Assembly (NCBI GenBank): GCA_964515595.1
Contig: CAZEUN010000002.1
Span: 248,001 to 312,000 of the forward strand
DNA length: 64,000 bases
DNA from: Lacunisphaera sp964515595
Lineage (GTDB): Bacteria; Verrucomicrobiota; Verrucomicrobiia; Opitutales; Opitutaceae
Direction: 5' to 3'
Part shown: piece by piece, positions 42,813 through 52,100 of the stretch
Layout: each line of letters starts with the position of its first letter
How positions within the stretch are numbered: position 1 is the first letter of the stretch
Position numbers and translations under genes: made by a program
The notes under the pieces: model-generated
Databases searched by the model: none
What the model saw: only the letters and a program-made list of their open reading frames with translations
What the model was told of the DNA's origin: nothing

Positions 42813-44645
42813 ATGAGCCAGCTCGGAAAAATCGCGGATTCAGTCGACGCCTACAATGCCCACGTGGCCGCGGAGGTGAAGCGCGCGCGCACCGATCCCC
42901 GGTTTGCCGACGAGCTCCGCGCCAAGTGGACGCAGCTCCGCGCTTCGATCGAAATGACCAAGTCGCCCACCGGCACGCCCCTGCCGCGCCTCGCGCTGCC
43001 GGACACCGACGAACCGGGCGCCATCGCGGAGTACCTGCTCGGCCAGGGTTTCCCGGGCCAGTTCCCATTTGCGACGGCCGCGTATCGCGAGATGTACCTG
43101 GACCCGGGGGTGGAGCGCGCTGACCCCCGCGCGCTTAAAACGGCCGCGGGCCCCCAAGCTCCGCGGACTGAGGCCGGTCCGCGCCACCCGGGTTCGGGCA
43201 AGGTCAACGAGGAGCCGATGCGCCTTTTCGCCGGACTCGGCCTCGCCGAGGACACCAACGCGCGCTTCAAATACCTCAACACCCACCAGAAGAGTCTGCG
43301 TCTCTCGACGGCGTTCGACGGCCCGACGCTCTACGGACTCGACTCCGATCACGAGGGCGTGCTCGGCAAGGTCGGCGAAGGCGGCGTGGCGATCGACACC
43401 GTCGAGGACATGGCGCGGCTGTTCGCCGGCTTCGACCTGACGCGTTCCGACGCCTCGGTTTCGATGACCATGAACGCCCCGGCGCCGGTCATCCTGGCAA
43501 TGTTCATCGCCGCCGCGAAGCGCCGCTTCGGTCCGGGCTGCGTCGCCCATCTCCGCGGCACGATCCAGGCGGACATGCTCAAGGAAGTGCAGGCGCAGAA
43601 CGAGGTGATCTTCCCGGTCGAGGCCTCCCTGCGTTTCCTCTGCGACATGATCGAGTGGTGCGTGCCGAACATGCCGAAGTGGTATCCCGTCTCCATCTCC
43701 GGCTACCACATCGCGGAAGCCGGCGCCACGCCGGTGCAGCAGGCCGCCTTCACGCTCTCGAACGGATTTACCTACGCGGAACTGCTGAAGGCCCGCGGGG
43801 CCGACGTGAACGCGTTCGGCCCGCGCCTGTCGTTTTTTTTGGACTGCGGCCTCGACGTCGAATACCTCGTGCTCGGCCGCGTCTGCCGCCGCATCTGGGC
43901 CATCGGCATGCGCGATGTCTTTGGCGCCAACGCCAAGGCCCAGGCGCTCAAGCTGCACACGCAGACCTCCGGCCGCTCGCTGATCGCCGCCGAGTTCCAA
44001 AACAACCTCACGCGCACCGCGGCGGAGCTGATGATCGCGTACATGAATTACACGAATTCCTGTCACTCGAACTCCGCCGACGAGCCGTTCACCACCCCGA
44101 CGGAAAAGTACGCGCTGCTCGCGTCGCACGGCCAGTCGATCCTCCTCGAGGAATCGGGCCTCTTCAAACACACCATGAACCTGTTCGGCGGCGCGCCGGG
44201 CCTGCTCATGCTCGAGCGCCAGGTCGAGAAGGCCATCCTCGATGTCTTCCGCGAGATGGACACGCTCGGCGGCGTCATCGCCGCGATGGAACAGCGCTAC
44301 CAGCGCAGCAAGATCCAGGAGGCCGGCCACCGCATCGAGACCCAGATCTACTCCGGCGAGCGCCCGATCATCGGACTCAACAAGTACATTTCCCACGAGC
44401 CCATGCCGAGCGTGCCGCTGGCGCGCACATCCCCGAGGAAGCAACGCCTGCAGGTGGAGCGCCTCAGGGCCTTCAAAAAGAAGCACGCAAAGAAAGCCCC
44501 CGACGCCCTCCAGAAGCTCGAGAACGTCGCCCGCAGCGGCGGCAACGTCTTCGCCGAACTGGTGAACACCGTGGAAGTCTGCTCGCTCGGCCAGATCACC
44601 GCGTGCCTGACCGGCGTGGTCGGTAAGTTCAGACCGATGGTATGA
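42813..44645 (+). CDS. icmF: IcmF C-terminal half: acyl-CoA mutase catalytic subunit
   Basis: 610 residues preceded by GGAGG seven bases upstream. The barrel has RLFAGLGLAEDTNARF near 135-150, RLSTAFDGPTLYGLDSDHEG, SVSMTMNAPAPV, GTIQADMLKEVQAQN near 249-263 and SISGYHIAEAGATP. Phe at RLFAG and Gln in VQAQN are the isobutyryl-CoA-type residues, where methylmalonyl-CoA mutases have Tyr and Arg, so isobutyryl-CoA mutase is favoured. Residues 100-126 (VERADPRALKTAAGPQ...) are an extra segment coded by two hairpins bounded by GTGG/CCAC. The barrel must work with the separate B12/GTPase protein from the gene upstream. Confidence 0.88.
   Translation: MSQLGKIADSVDAYNAHVAAEVKRARTDPRFADELRAKWTQLRASIEMTKSPTGTPLPRLALPDTDEPGAIAEYLLGQGFPGQFPFATAAYREMYLDPGVERADPRALKTAAGPQAPRTEAGPRHPGSGKVNEEPMRLFAGLGLAEDTNARFKYLNTHQKSLRLSTAFDGPTLYGLDSDHEGVLGKVGEGGVAIDTVEDMARLFAGFDLTRSDASVSMTMNAPAPVILAMFIAAAKRRFGPGCVAHLRGTIQADMLKEVQAQNEVIFPVEASLRFLCDMIEWCVPNMPKWYPVSISGYHIAEAGATPVQQAAFTLSNGFTYAELLKARGADVNAFGPRLSFFLDCGLDVEYLVLGRVCRRIWAIGMRDVFGANAKAQALKLHTQTSGRSLIAAEFQNNLTRTAAELMIAYMNYTNSCHSNSADEPFTTPTEKYALLASHGQSILLEESGLFKHTMNLFGGAPGLLMLERQVEKAILDVFREMDTLGGVIAAMEQRYQRSKIQEAGHRIETQIYSGERPIIGLNKYISHEPMPSVPLARTSPRKQRLQVERLRAFKKKHAKKAPDALQKLENVARSGGNVFAELVNTVEVCSLGQITACLTGVVGKFRPMV
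43110..43187. repeat. GTGG-bounded hairpin element in frame inside the mutase gene
   Basis: A 78-base segment from GTGG (43110) to CCAC (43187), exactly 26 codons and starting on a codon boundary. It holds two stems, AGCGCGC/GCGCGCT and GCGGAC/GTCCGC. Its ends pair within CCCGGG-GTGG and CCACCCGGG. It encodes residues 100-125, absent from the usual IcmF sequence. Family membership with the GTGGG repeats is uncertain. Confidence 0.6.
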
Positions 44646-44646
44646 A

Positions 44647-44694
44647 GTGGGGCCAGTCTCCGACTGGCCCGGACCGGTCGAAGACCGGTCCCAC
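44647..44694. repeat. GTGGG-bounded double hairpin between convergent genes
   Basis: GTGGGGCCAGTCTCCGACTG then GGCCC, followed by GGACCGGTCGAAGACCGGTC and CCAC. Each half is a hairpin and the halves also complement each other. It fills the space between the mutase stop and the sensor kinase stop, so it may terminate both. Confidence 0.8.
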
Positions 44695-44695
44695 C

Positions 44696-45829
44696 TCAAT
44701 CCGCCAGCCGCAGCTCCATCACGACCCGCAGCCCCACCCCGTCCGGGCCCGGTTCCAGCACCAGCGGCGCATAGTGCAGCGCGGCGATGTGGGTGACGAT
44801 CGCCAGCCCGAGGCCGAGGCCTTGCTGCTCGTGCCGCGCGCGGTCGAACTGGCGGAAGGCCGCCACGCTCTCGATCTCCGCCGGCGTCATGCCGGCGCCG
44901 CGATCGGTGACCTCGATGCGATAAAGATTGTCGACGACCCGGCTCGACACGACCACCGGCGAACCCGGCGCGGAAAACTTCAGGGCGTTCTCGACCAGTT
45001 CGCCGACGGCGGCGCGCAGCCAGGCCGGACTGATCCGCACGGCGGCGGGCGAACAATCGAAACGCAAATCCGCCGAGCGGTTCATCCGCTCGGCCACGCC
45101 GATGATCTCGTCCTCGATGCCCGCGGCGGCCTCCATGGCCGCACCGGGATCGCTCCAGTTGGCTTCGCGGAGCTGCTCGAGCTGGAAATACTGCAGGAGC
45201 TTGCGCGCCAGGTTCTGCTGGCGCCGCGCACTCTGGCTGATGGACCGCGCGAGGTCGCGCAGGTCGGCCGGGGGGATCGAGCCGGCTTCGGACTCGATCA
45301 TCGCGGCGATGCCGAGGATCCCGTTGAGCGGCGTGAGCAACTCGTGCGCCCACGGCGCCGCCATCTCGCGGTGATACTCCTCCGTGTAATGCTTCAGGCG
45401 CTCCGACAGCGTCTCGCGCTTCGCGAGCACGCCCTTGATGCTCTCAATCAGCTCGCGCGGTTCAAAGGGCTTGGTGATGTAGTCGTCCGCACCGAGCACC
45501 ATCCCCTTGCGCTGGTCGGAACGGGCCGACCGGGCGGTCAGGAAAATAAACGGAATCGACCGCAGCTCGGGTTGCTGACGCAGCGCCTCCAACACCGCAT
45601 AGCCGTTGAGCCGCGGCATCTCGACATCGCACAAAATCACGTCGGGTTTTTCGGAAGCGAGCGCAAGACCGGCCAGGCCATCGGCCGCCGTCAGCACAAC
45701 ATGCCCGTCAGCCTCCAGGCTCAACTCCACGAGCGTGCGCCACCGGGCGTCGTCCTCGATGACGAGGACTTTCCAAGTCTTGGGACGGACCGGATCCACT
45801 TGGACCGGCGGTGTGCTCTTGGTGCTCAT
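44696..45829 (-). CDS. Receiver-histidine kinase hybrid protein
   Basis: 377 residues, soluble. Residues 19-135 are a receiver domain with Asp68 in LCDVEMP and Lys120 in ITKPF. A short coiled segment leads to a HisKA helix pair with the phosphorylatable His162 in WAHELLTPLNGI. The HATPase domain has GELVENALKFSAPG (N box), VTDRGAGM (G1) and QGLGLGLAIV (G2). With the receiver first and no membrane segment, it probably senses another kinase rather than the environment. It is divergent from a signal-peptidase-like gene; the spacer holds a TTAATTAA dyad at about 45921. Phosphorylation partners are unknown. Confidence 0.92.
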   Translation of the reverse strand: MSTKSTPPVQVDPVRPKTWKVLVIEDDARWRTLVELSLEADGHVVLTAADGLAGLALASEKPDVILCDVEMPRLNGYAVLEALRQQPELRSIPFIFLTARSARSDQRKGMVLGADDYITKPFEPRELIESIKGVLAKRETLSERLKHYTEEYHREMAAPWAHELLTPLNGILGIAAMIESEAGSIPPADLRDLARSISQSARRQQNLARKLLQYFQLEQLREANWSDPGAAMEAAAGIEDEIIGVAERMNRSADLRFDCSPAAVRISPAWLRAAVGELVENALKFSAPGSPVVVSSRVVDNLYRIEVTDRGAGMTPAEIESVAAFRQFDRARHEQQGLGLGLAIVTHIAALHYAPLVLEPGPDGVGLRVVMELRLAD

Positions 45830-46026
45830 GACAACTGCCGCGCAACCAGGTCGGCTTGCGCAAAGGCAACTGATAGTCGTTTACCCCCCTCCGTCCAGCC
45901 CTACGCACCCAACCACCTTAATTAAGGCGGTTTATTTTTACGGCCGAAGCGTTCTTGCGAGGAGCCCGGCAACGAGGCAATCGCGCCGGTTCGTGATGAC
46001 AGGCCGAATCAGGACACTCCCTTGTT

Positions 46027-46566
46027 CTACGTGCGATTGCTCACCTTGAGCTTTCCCTTCGATGCGAGGCGTTTCTCGGTCTCCGCCCGGAAAACGGTGT
46101 CGGCGGAAGCGAAGGCCTGCGTGATGACCCCGATGAAATTATCGGCCGTGACGAGTTCGGCATCCTCTTCGTCGTTGTTGACGCCCTGCACCAGGAAACC
46201 GCCGCGGGTCTCGCCGACCACGCTGTGGGCGACGCGACGGCCGTTGTTCTTCACGTACACGACCGTCATGCCCTTCTTGATGTCGTCGTAATTGATTTCC
46301 TGCACGACCACCGCGGTGTTCGTCGCATAGAGCGGCTCCATCGAGCGGCCGATGCCCCACAGGGCGTGCGCGTTCGACAGGGTGGCGGCATGCGCCTCGG
46401 CGGCCTTCAGCTCGCTGCCCTGCGCCACCAGGCGCGGCGCCGGCGTGCGCTCGATGATCGCGGCGAGCACGCGCTCGGACTTGATCCCGGCACCCGCCAC
46501 CAGGGCGCTGCCCGCGGCCACAAGGGCGGCGAGGGCGAGGCGGAGGGAGCGGGTGACGTTCTGCAT
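46027..46566 (-). CDS. Exported S24/S26 signal-peptidase-fold protein with His in the active site
   Basis: 179 residues from ATG 46566, with a signal sequence or anchor (LALAALVAAGSALVAGAG). GIGRSMEPLY at 71-80 is the Ser box of signal peptidases (Ser75). IKKGMTVVYVKNNGRRVAHSVV follows: where bacterial SPase I has Lys-Arg-Val, this has Arg and then His114, recalling the Ser-His arrangement of the S26B/SipW/ER type. GVNNDEEDAELVTADNFIGVI matches the later conserved box. At 179 residues it is compact. Possible roles are a special signal peptidase or a non-catalytic relative. Earlier starts are rejected since they precede the signal sequence. Confidence 0.72.
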   Translation of the reverse strand: MQNVTRSLRLALAALVAAGSALVAGAGIKSERVLAAIIERTPAPRLVAQGSELKAAEAHAATLSNAHALWGIGRSMEPLYATNTAVVVQEINYDDIKKGMTVVYVKNNGRRVAHSVVGETRGGFLVQGVNNDEEDAELVTADNFIGVITQAFASADTVFRAETEKRLASKGKLKVSNRT

Positions 46567-46748
46567 GGATCGAGCATGCCTGAATCCGCGCCGCCTTCCC
46601 ATCGTGCCACCCCCGTAAACCGCCCTGCGGAATTTTGCTGGGGTGTTTTCCCGTCGCAATCCGAGGATTTGCTCGCGCTCCGCTTAAAATCATTACAACA
46701 AGCCTCTTGTCCCGGCCGGGCGATGCCGCGACCAGCCCCTTTCCCCTT

Positions 46749-48281
46749 ATGATTCGCGTCCTATACGCCGAAGATGACCCGAACGTCGCCGCGGTGGTCC
46801 GGAGCTACTTCAGCCATTTCGGTCCGGAAATCGACCTGCAGATCGTGCCCGACGGGCGAACCTGCCTCGAGCGGATGGCGAAGGGCGGCTACGACGTGCT
46901 GCTGCTCGACCTGGTGCTGCCGGACATCAACGGCCTGCAAATCCTCGGCGAACTCGCGCAGCGCGCCGATCGCACGCCCGTCGTGATGGCGAGCGGGCTC
47001 GGCCAGACCGACCTGGCGGTCCGCGCGCTGCGGGCCGGCGCGGTGGACTGCGTCGACAAGACCTCGCCGCAATTTCACCAGATCGTCGACATCGTGAAGC
47101 GCGTGCACGCGCGCAATCTCGAGAAAAAATTCAACCAGTCCGCCCCGCCGCCGGCCGAGCCGCTCCAGAAGCACCGCGTGCTGCTGGTCGAGCTGTCGGG
47201 CGTCACCCGCCGCACCCTCGAGGAGTTTTTCCAGGCCCACGCCCCGCAGATCGACCTGGTCGGCGATGCCACGCCGGCGGCGTTCGAGCGCATCCTCGCC
47301 GGCCACGCCGAGGCCGAAGCCGTGTTGATCGGGCCCACGCCCGGCGCGATCAGTTCGCTCGACACGCTGCGGCGCCTGCGCTCCCACCGCGCGAAACTGC
47401 CGGCGGTCGTGCTCGCCGCGCGCGGCGACGGCGAGAGCGCCGTGGCGGCGTTCAAGCTCGGGGCCCAGGATTACATCCTCCAAAAACCGGACTACCTCGC
47501 GGACCTCGTGTTCTCGCTGAACAACATTCTCCGCCAGTCCGACGCCGAGCGCAGCAACGAGCAACTCACCCGCGAACTGGAAGCGCTCAACCGTTCCCTC
47601 GAGGCGCAGGTGCGCACCCGCACCGCCGAACTCCAGGCCCTGTCCATGCGGATCCTGCGGGTGCAGGAGGACGAGCGCCGCACCATCGCGCGCGAGTTGC
47701 ACGACCACCTCGGCCAGATGCTCACCGGCTTGCGCTTCCAGTTGGAGGCGATCCGCCGCGACGCCGGCGCTCCCCTCCAGCCGATCCTGGGCGAGACCCT
47801 TGGCTCGACCGATGAGATCATCCAGTACCTGCGTGAAATGACGCAGCAGCTGCGTCCGCGCGTGCTCGACGACCTCGGCCTCGCGCCCGCATTGGAGTGG
47901 CATCTCAATCTTTTCCAGCGCCAGACCGGCGTGACCGTCGCGCTCGACGCCTCGTTGCCCGCGCAACGCCTGTCCGGCGACCTCGAAACCACGGTGTTCC
48001 GGGTCGTGCAGGAGGCGCTGACCAACATCGCCCGCCACGCCGGGACCACGACGGCCAACGTCACGCTCACCACCGACCGCGACCATCTCATCGTGGAAAT
48101 CACGGACCGCGGACGCGGCTTCGATCCGGACGCGGTGCACGCGCGGCGCGACTCGCTGGGCCTGACGGGCCTCTGCGAACGTGTCATCCTCGCCGGCGGT
48201 CGCACGGAAATCTTTTCCCGCATCGGCCAGGGCACGCGCATTCACGCGGAAATCCCGCTGGTCCCTTTGCCCGGCGGCTGA
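46749..48281 (+). CDS. Sensor kinase with receiver, pseudo-receiver and NarX-type kinase core
   Basis: 510 residues from ATG 46749. Residues 1-122 are a receiver with Asp54 in LLLDLVLPD and Lys104 in DKTS. Residues 142-255 have the same fold, but the Asp position is Gly195 (AVLIGP) while LQKP keeps the Lys, so this second domain is probably a non-phosphorylated receiver. A coiled coil (265-300) leads to HisKA_3 with RELHDHLGQ (His318), then the HATPase with VVQEALTNIARHAG and DRGRGFDP. It is followed after 50 bases by its likely partner, a NarL-type regulator. Confidence 0.92.
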   Translation: MIRVLYAEDDPNVAAVVRSYFSHFGPEIDLQIVPDGRTCLERMAKGGYDVLLLDLVLPDINGLQILGELAQRADRTPVVMASGLGQTDLAVRALRAGAVDCVDKTSPQFHQIVDIVKRVHARNLEKKFNQSAPPPAEPLQKHRVLLVELSGVTRRTLEEFFQAHAPQIDLVGDATPAAFERILAGHAEAEAVLIGPTPGAISSLDTLRRLRSHRAKLPAVVLAARGDGESAVAAFKLGAQDYILQKPDYLADLVFSLNNILRQSDAERSNEQLTRELEALNRSLEAQVRTRTAELQALSMRILRVQEDERRTIARELHDHLGQMLTGLRFQLEAIRRDAGAPLQPILGETLGSTDEIIQYLREMTQQLRPRVLDDLGLAPALEWHLNLFQRQTGVTVALDASLPAQRLSGDLETTVFRVVQEALTNIARHAGTTTANVTLTTDRDHLIVEITDRGRGFDPDAVHARRDSLGLTGLCERVILAGGRTEIFSRIGQGTRIHAEIPLVPLPGG

Positions 48282-48331
48282 CATCGGACCGGTAGCAACC
48301 GCAACGGCATCCGCCTCCACCCGCTTATTCC

Positions 48332-48973
48332 ATGAACACCGTCATTCTAGCCGACGACCACGATGTCGTGCGCCGCGGCATCCGCAGCATTCTCGAGGCC
48401 GATGGCAACTTCAACGTCGTGACCGAGGTCGCCGACGGCCTGGCCGCCGTGCAGGCCGTCGAGAAGTTCAAGCCCGCGCTGCTGTTTCTCGATCTCTCGA
48501 TGCCGCGCCTGCACGGGCTCGAGGCGCTGCGGCAGATTCGCACGGCCAGTCCCAACACCAAGGTGCTCGTCCTCTCGATGCACAACGACGAGCCCTACGT
48601 GATCGAGGCGCTGCGCGCCGGCGCGATGGCCTACATTTTGAAGGGCTCCGAATCGACCGAGATCGCCCGCGCCGTCGGCGAGGTCCTGGCGGGCCGGCGC
48701 TACCTCAGCGCGCCGCTGTCCGAGCGCGCGATCACCGCGCTGACCAACCGCACGCCCGACCAGTCGGACCCGCTCAACGCCCTCACCCCGCGCGAGCGCG
48801 AGGTGCTCGCCCTCGCCGCCGAGGGCATGAGCATGACGGCAATGGCCGAGAAACTTTTCATCAGCCCGCGCACCGCCGAGACGCACCGCACCAACCTCAT
48901 GCAAAAACTCGGCCTGCAGTCGCAGACGGACCTGGTGAGGTTCGCGATCCGGCGGGGGTTGATCCAGGCTTGA
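48332..48973 (+). CDS. NarL/FixJ-family response regulator
   Basis: 213 residues. The receiver (1-120) has acidic pocket ADDHD near 7-11, phosphoacceptor Asp54 in LFLDLSMP and Lys in LKGSES. The C-terminal LuxR helix-turn-helix is LTPREREVLALAAEGMSM with SPRTAETHRTNLMQKLGLQS near 150-200. It follows the NarX-type kinase gene by 50 bases, the standard pairing, so phosphotransfer from His318 of that kinase is likely. Target genes are not evident. Confidence 0.95.
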   Translation: MNTVILADDHDVVRRGIRSILEADGNFNVVTEVADGLAAVQAVEKFKPALLFLDLSMPRLHGLEALRQIRTASPNTKVLVLSMHNDEPYVIEALRAGAMAYILKGSESTEIARAVGEVLAGRRYLSAPLSERAITALTNRTPDQSDPLNALTPREREVLALAAEGMSMTAMAEKLFISPRTAETHRTNLMQKLGLQSQTDLVRFAIRRGLIQA

Positions 48974-48978
48974 AGATA

Positions 48979-49097
48979 AGCCGAGAGCTTAGAGCCAAGG
49001 GTTGAGAGCCAAACCAAGAGCCGCGGCAAGCAACGGTGAGGCCTGACAGTAACCGAGCCAGGCCTGGCTCCGGGACTCTCAGCCCTAAGCTCTCCGC
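48979..49097. repeat. Imperfect palindromic repeat (GAGAGCTTAG family)
   Basis: AGCCGAGAGCTTAGAGCC at 48979 and CCCTAAGCTCTCCGCT ending 49097 are complementary with a few mismatches. The interior holds a perfect 16-base palindrome, GAGCCAGGCCTGGCTC (49055-49070). It fills the space between convergent genes. Part of the arm (AGCTCTCGGCT) recurs in prpD. Confidence 0.75.
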
Positions 49098-49103
49098 TCC
49101 TCA

Positions 49104-52100
49104 TCACCCCGGCAACCTAAACCCTTCCATCTGCGCCTTCACTTCCTGCAGGAAGGCCGCGGCGGTGGCGCCGTTGACGACCTTGTGGTCGAAGGTGAGC
49201 GAAAGGGTGACGACCTCGACCGGATGGATCACGCCGCCGTCGTTGATGAGGCGCTCGTGCGCCGTTCCAACAAACAACGTGCCCATGGCCGGCGGCACCA
49301 CGATGGGCGTGGCACTCTCGACGCCAAACGCGCCGAGGCTCGTCAGGTTGACCGGCGCCTGCACGTCAACGAGCTTGCCGGAGCGCGTGTCTTCCACCGC
49401 CTGGTTGTAGGCGCCCACGAAATCCGCCCAGCCCTTTTGGTTCGCCTGCCCGACGGACGCGGTCGCGAGCCGGTCGCCATCGAGGGCCACCGCGACGCCG
49501 AGTTCGAAATCGGCCTGCTCGAGGATGGTGCCGTCCTTGTTCACGATGCAGCGGAAAGCCGCGTGCTTCTCCTGCGCGCGCACCACGCACCAGGCGATCA
49601 TGGCCGACGGCGAGGCCGCGGCCTTGCCGTCCTTTTGCTTGGCGGCTTCGCGCGCGGCGCGGAGCGCGTCCCAGCGCGCGTCCATCAGCATGTTGGCGGG
49701 AACGACGGTATCCAGGCGCTTCGTGATGGCCGGATGCAAAGCAGGCGGGCGGACATTGCCTTTCATGGGAGCAGCAGTTGAAGAGATGGCCGCAGCGGCG
49801 GGCGCGGATTTGGCGGCGGATTGCCGGGTGGGAGGGGTTTTATACCCCGACCGGTCGGGAAGTAAATTTCCTCCGCCCACCGCGCCTTCGACCGCGAGTC
49901 CGCTCGTGCTCGCGGCGTCGCCGGTCACCACCGCGATTTCCTGGCCGATCAGCACCGTGTCATCGACCTTGATCTTCCACGACTTGAACGTGCCGGCAAA
50001 GGAAGCCTCGATCGGGTAAACGGCCTTGTCGGTCTCGACCTCGCACAGCACGTCGTCGTGCTTCACCGTGTCACCGGCTTTTTTATTGAGCGCGACGACC
50101 CGCGCCGAGCGCAGGCCCTCGCCCATGATCGGCACGCGCACGAGGATGTCGGTCGTGCCGGCGATGACGGTGTTTTGATGCCAATGGACCTCATGCGCGG
50201 GCGCGAGGACTGGCGGTTGCGAGTCGGGCTTGCCGCCCGCCATGGCCGCGGCCGTCGCGGGCACAAAACCGGAACGACCGGCATCGATCGACACCGTCCG
50301 CCAGATCGCATCCAGGATCCGCGGCACATCGGGCAGCGCGGCATACTCGTAGATCGGGTTGTAGCCGATCATCACGTTGCCCTTCGAAACCAGCACCGGC
50401 GGCGCCTTCAACGCCGCCCACAGCTCGGGCTGGCTCATGACATGGGTGATGATCATCTGGCCGACCGAGCAGTTCTCGGTGTCCTCCTGGACCACCACCA
50501 GCCGGCCGGTCTTGCGCACGGAGGCCTCGATCATCGCCTTGTCCCACGGGACGATCGAGCGGAGATCGATCAGGTCCACGCCGACCTCGCCTTTCAACTC
50601 CACGATGGCCTCGAGCGATTTCTCCATCGTGTTGCCCCACGCCACGAGCGTGAGGTCATCGCCTTCCTGGCACAACCGCGCCACGCCGAGCGGAATGGAA
50701 GTCACCGGCGCCGTCACCTCGCGCTCGGCCCACAGCATGTGCTTCGGCACGAGGAAAAGCACCAGGTCCTCGGCGTGCATCGCCGTCCACAGCAAGCCGG
50801 CGGCATCCTCGGGCGTGCTCGGAATCACGATGTTGATGCCCGGAAAATGCGCGAAGACCGACTCGTTCGCCTGCGAGTGCCAGAGTCCGCCACCGGGCAG
50901 GTAGGCGCCGTACGGCGCGTAGATGACGGCCGGCACCTTCCATTCGCCGTTCGAGCGCCAGCGCAGGTTCGCGAGGTTGGCGGTCAGCTGGTTGAAGCCG
51001 GGATAAATGAAGTCGATGAACTGGATCTCGAACACCGGCCGGCGTCCATACATCGCCAGGCCCCCGGCAAGGCCGATGATGGTCGACTCGGCGAGCGGCG
51101 CATTGAACACCTGGCCGGGAAAATCCGTCGTGAGCTTCTGCGTGAGCCGGAACACGCCGCCCTTGGGATCCTCGACATCCTCGCCGAAAATGATGCGCCC
51201 CGGATCCGCATCGAGCCCCGCGCGCAACGTGCGGTTGATGAGGTCGCCCATCCGGTACTGGCCGGGCTTGAACAGTTCCTCCTGCAGGTCGGGCGACGGC
51301 CCGGTCGTCTCGACCAGGAGTTCGTCGGGCCGCGGGTTCTCGGCGGCCTCGGCGGCGGCGTAATCGCGGCGGACCTTTTCCTTCACCTCGGCCTCCAGCG
51401 CGGTGAAATCCTTCTCGGTCAGTTCGCCGAGCTTGATCATCCGGTCCTTCAACTGGCGGATCGGGTCGGCGTGCTCCAGCGCGGCGATGGCCTCCTTCGA
51501 GCGATAGAGCGCGTGGTCGTCGGAACTCGTGTGGCTCGAAAGCCGCTCCAGCTTCACCCAGAAAAACACCGGCCCGTGACCGGCGCGCAAATCGGCCAGC
51601 GCCTGTTGCGCGGCGGCGTGCACCGCCTCGGGATCGCGCCCGTCGACCATCCGCCATTGCGCCCGGTTGATGACCTCGAGCGCCATCGGGTTGATGCCCT
51701 TCGTCGGCGTGGAAATGCCGTAGCCGTTGTCCTCGACGATCAGCAGGAGCGGCAGCTTCCTTTCGTGCGCAAAGCTGATCGCCTCGTAGAAATCGCCCTG
51801 GCGCGAGGCCGCGTCGCCGATCGTCGTGACCACCACGCCGTCCTTCTGGTCCAGCTGCAGGCCCCACGCGATGCCGCAGGCCGGCAGCAGCTGCGAGCCC
51901 GTCGGCGTCGGCACGCTGACGATGTTGTGCTCCCGCGAGCAGAAGTGCGACGGCATCATGCGGCCGCGCGAGGCCGAGTCGCGCTTCGCGAAATATTCCA
52001 GCGCCAGGTAGCGCGTCGTCAGGCCGCGGCCCATGCACAACCCGCGGTCGCGGTAATACGGCACGATGAAGTCGCTGTCGCGCAACTGGGCGCCGATCGC

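Noticed and set aside
42840..45353. 837-codon minus-strand frame over the mutase gene
   Set aside because: Antisense to a clear mutase; composition is Arg/His/Gly/Glu-rich shadow type.
49055..49070. Perfect 16-base palindrome as a stand-alone operator
   Set aside because: It lies inside a larger repeat between convergent genes, where no promoter is expected.
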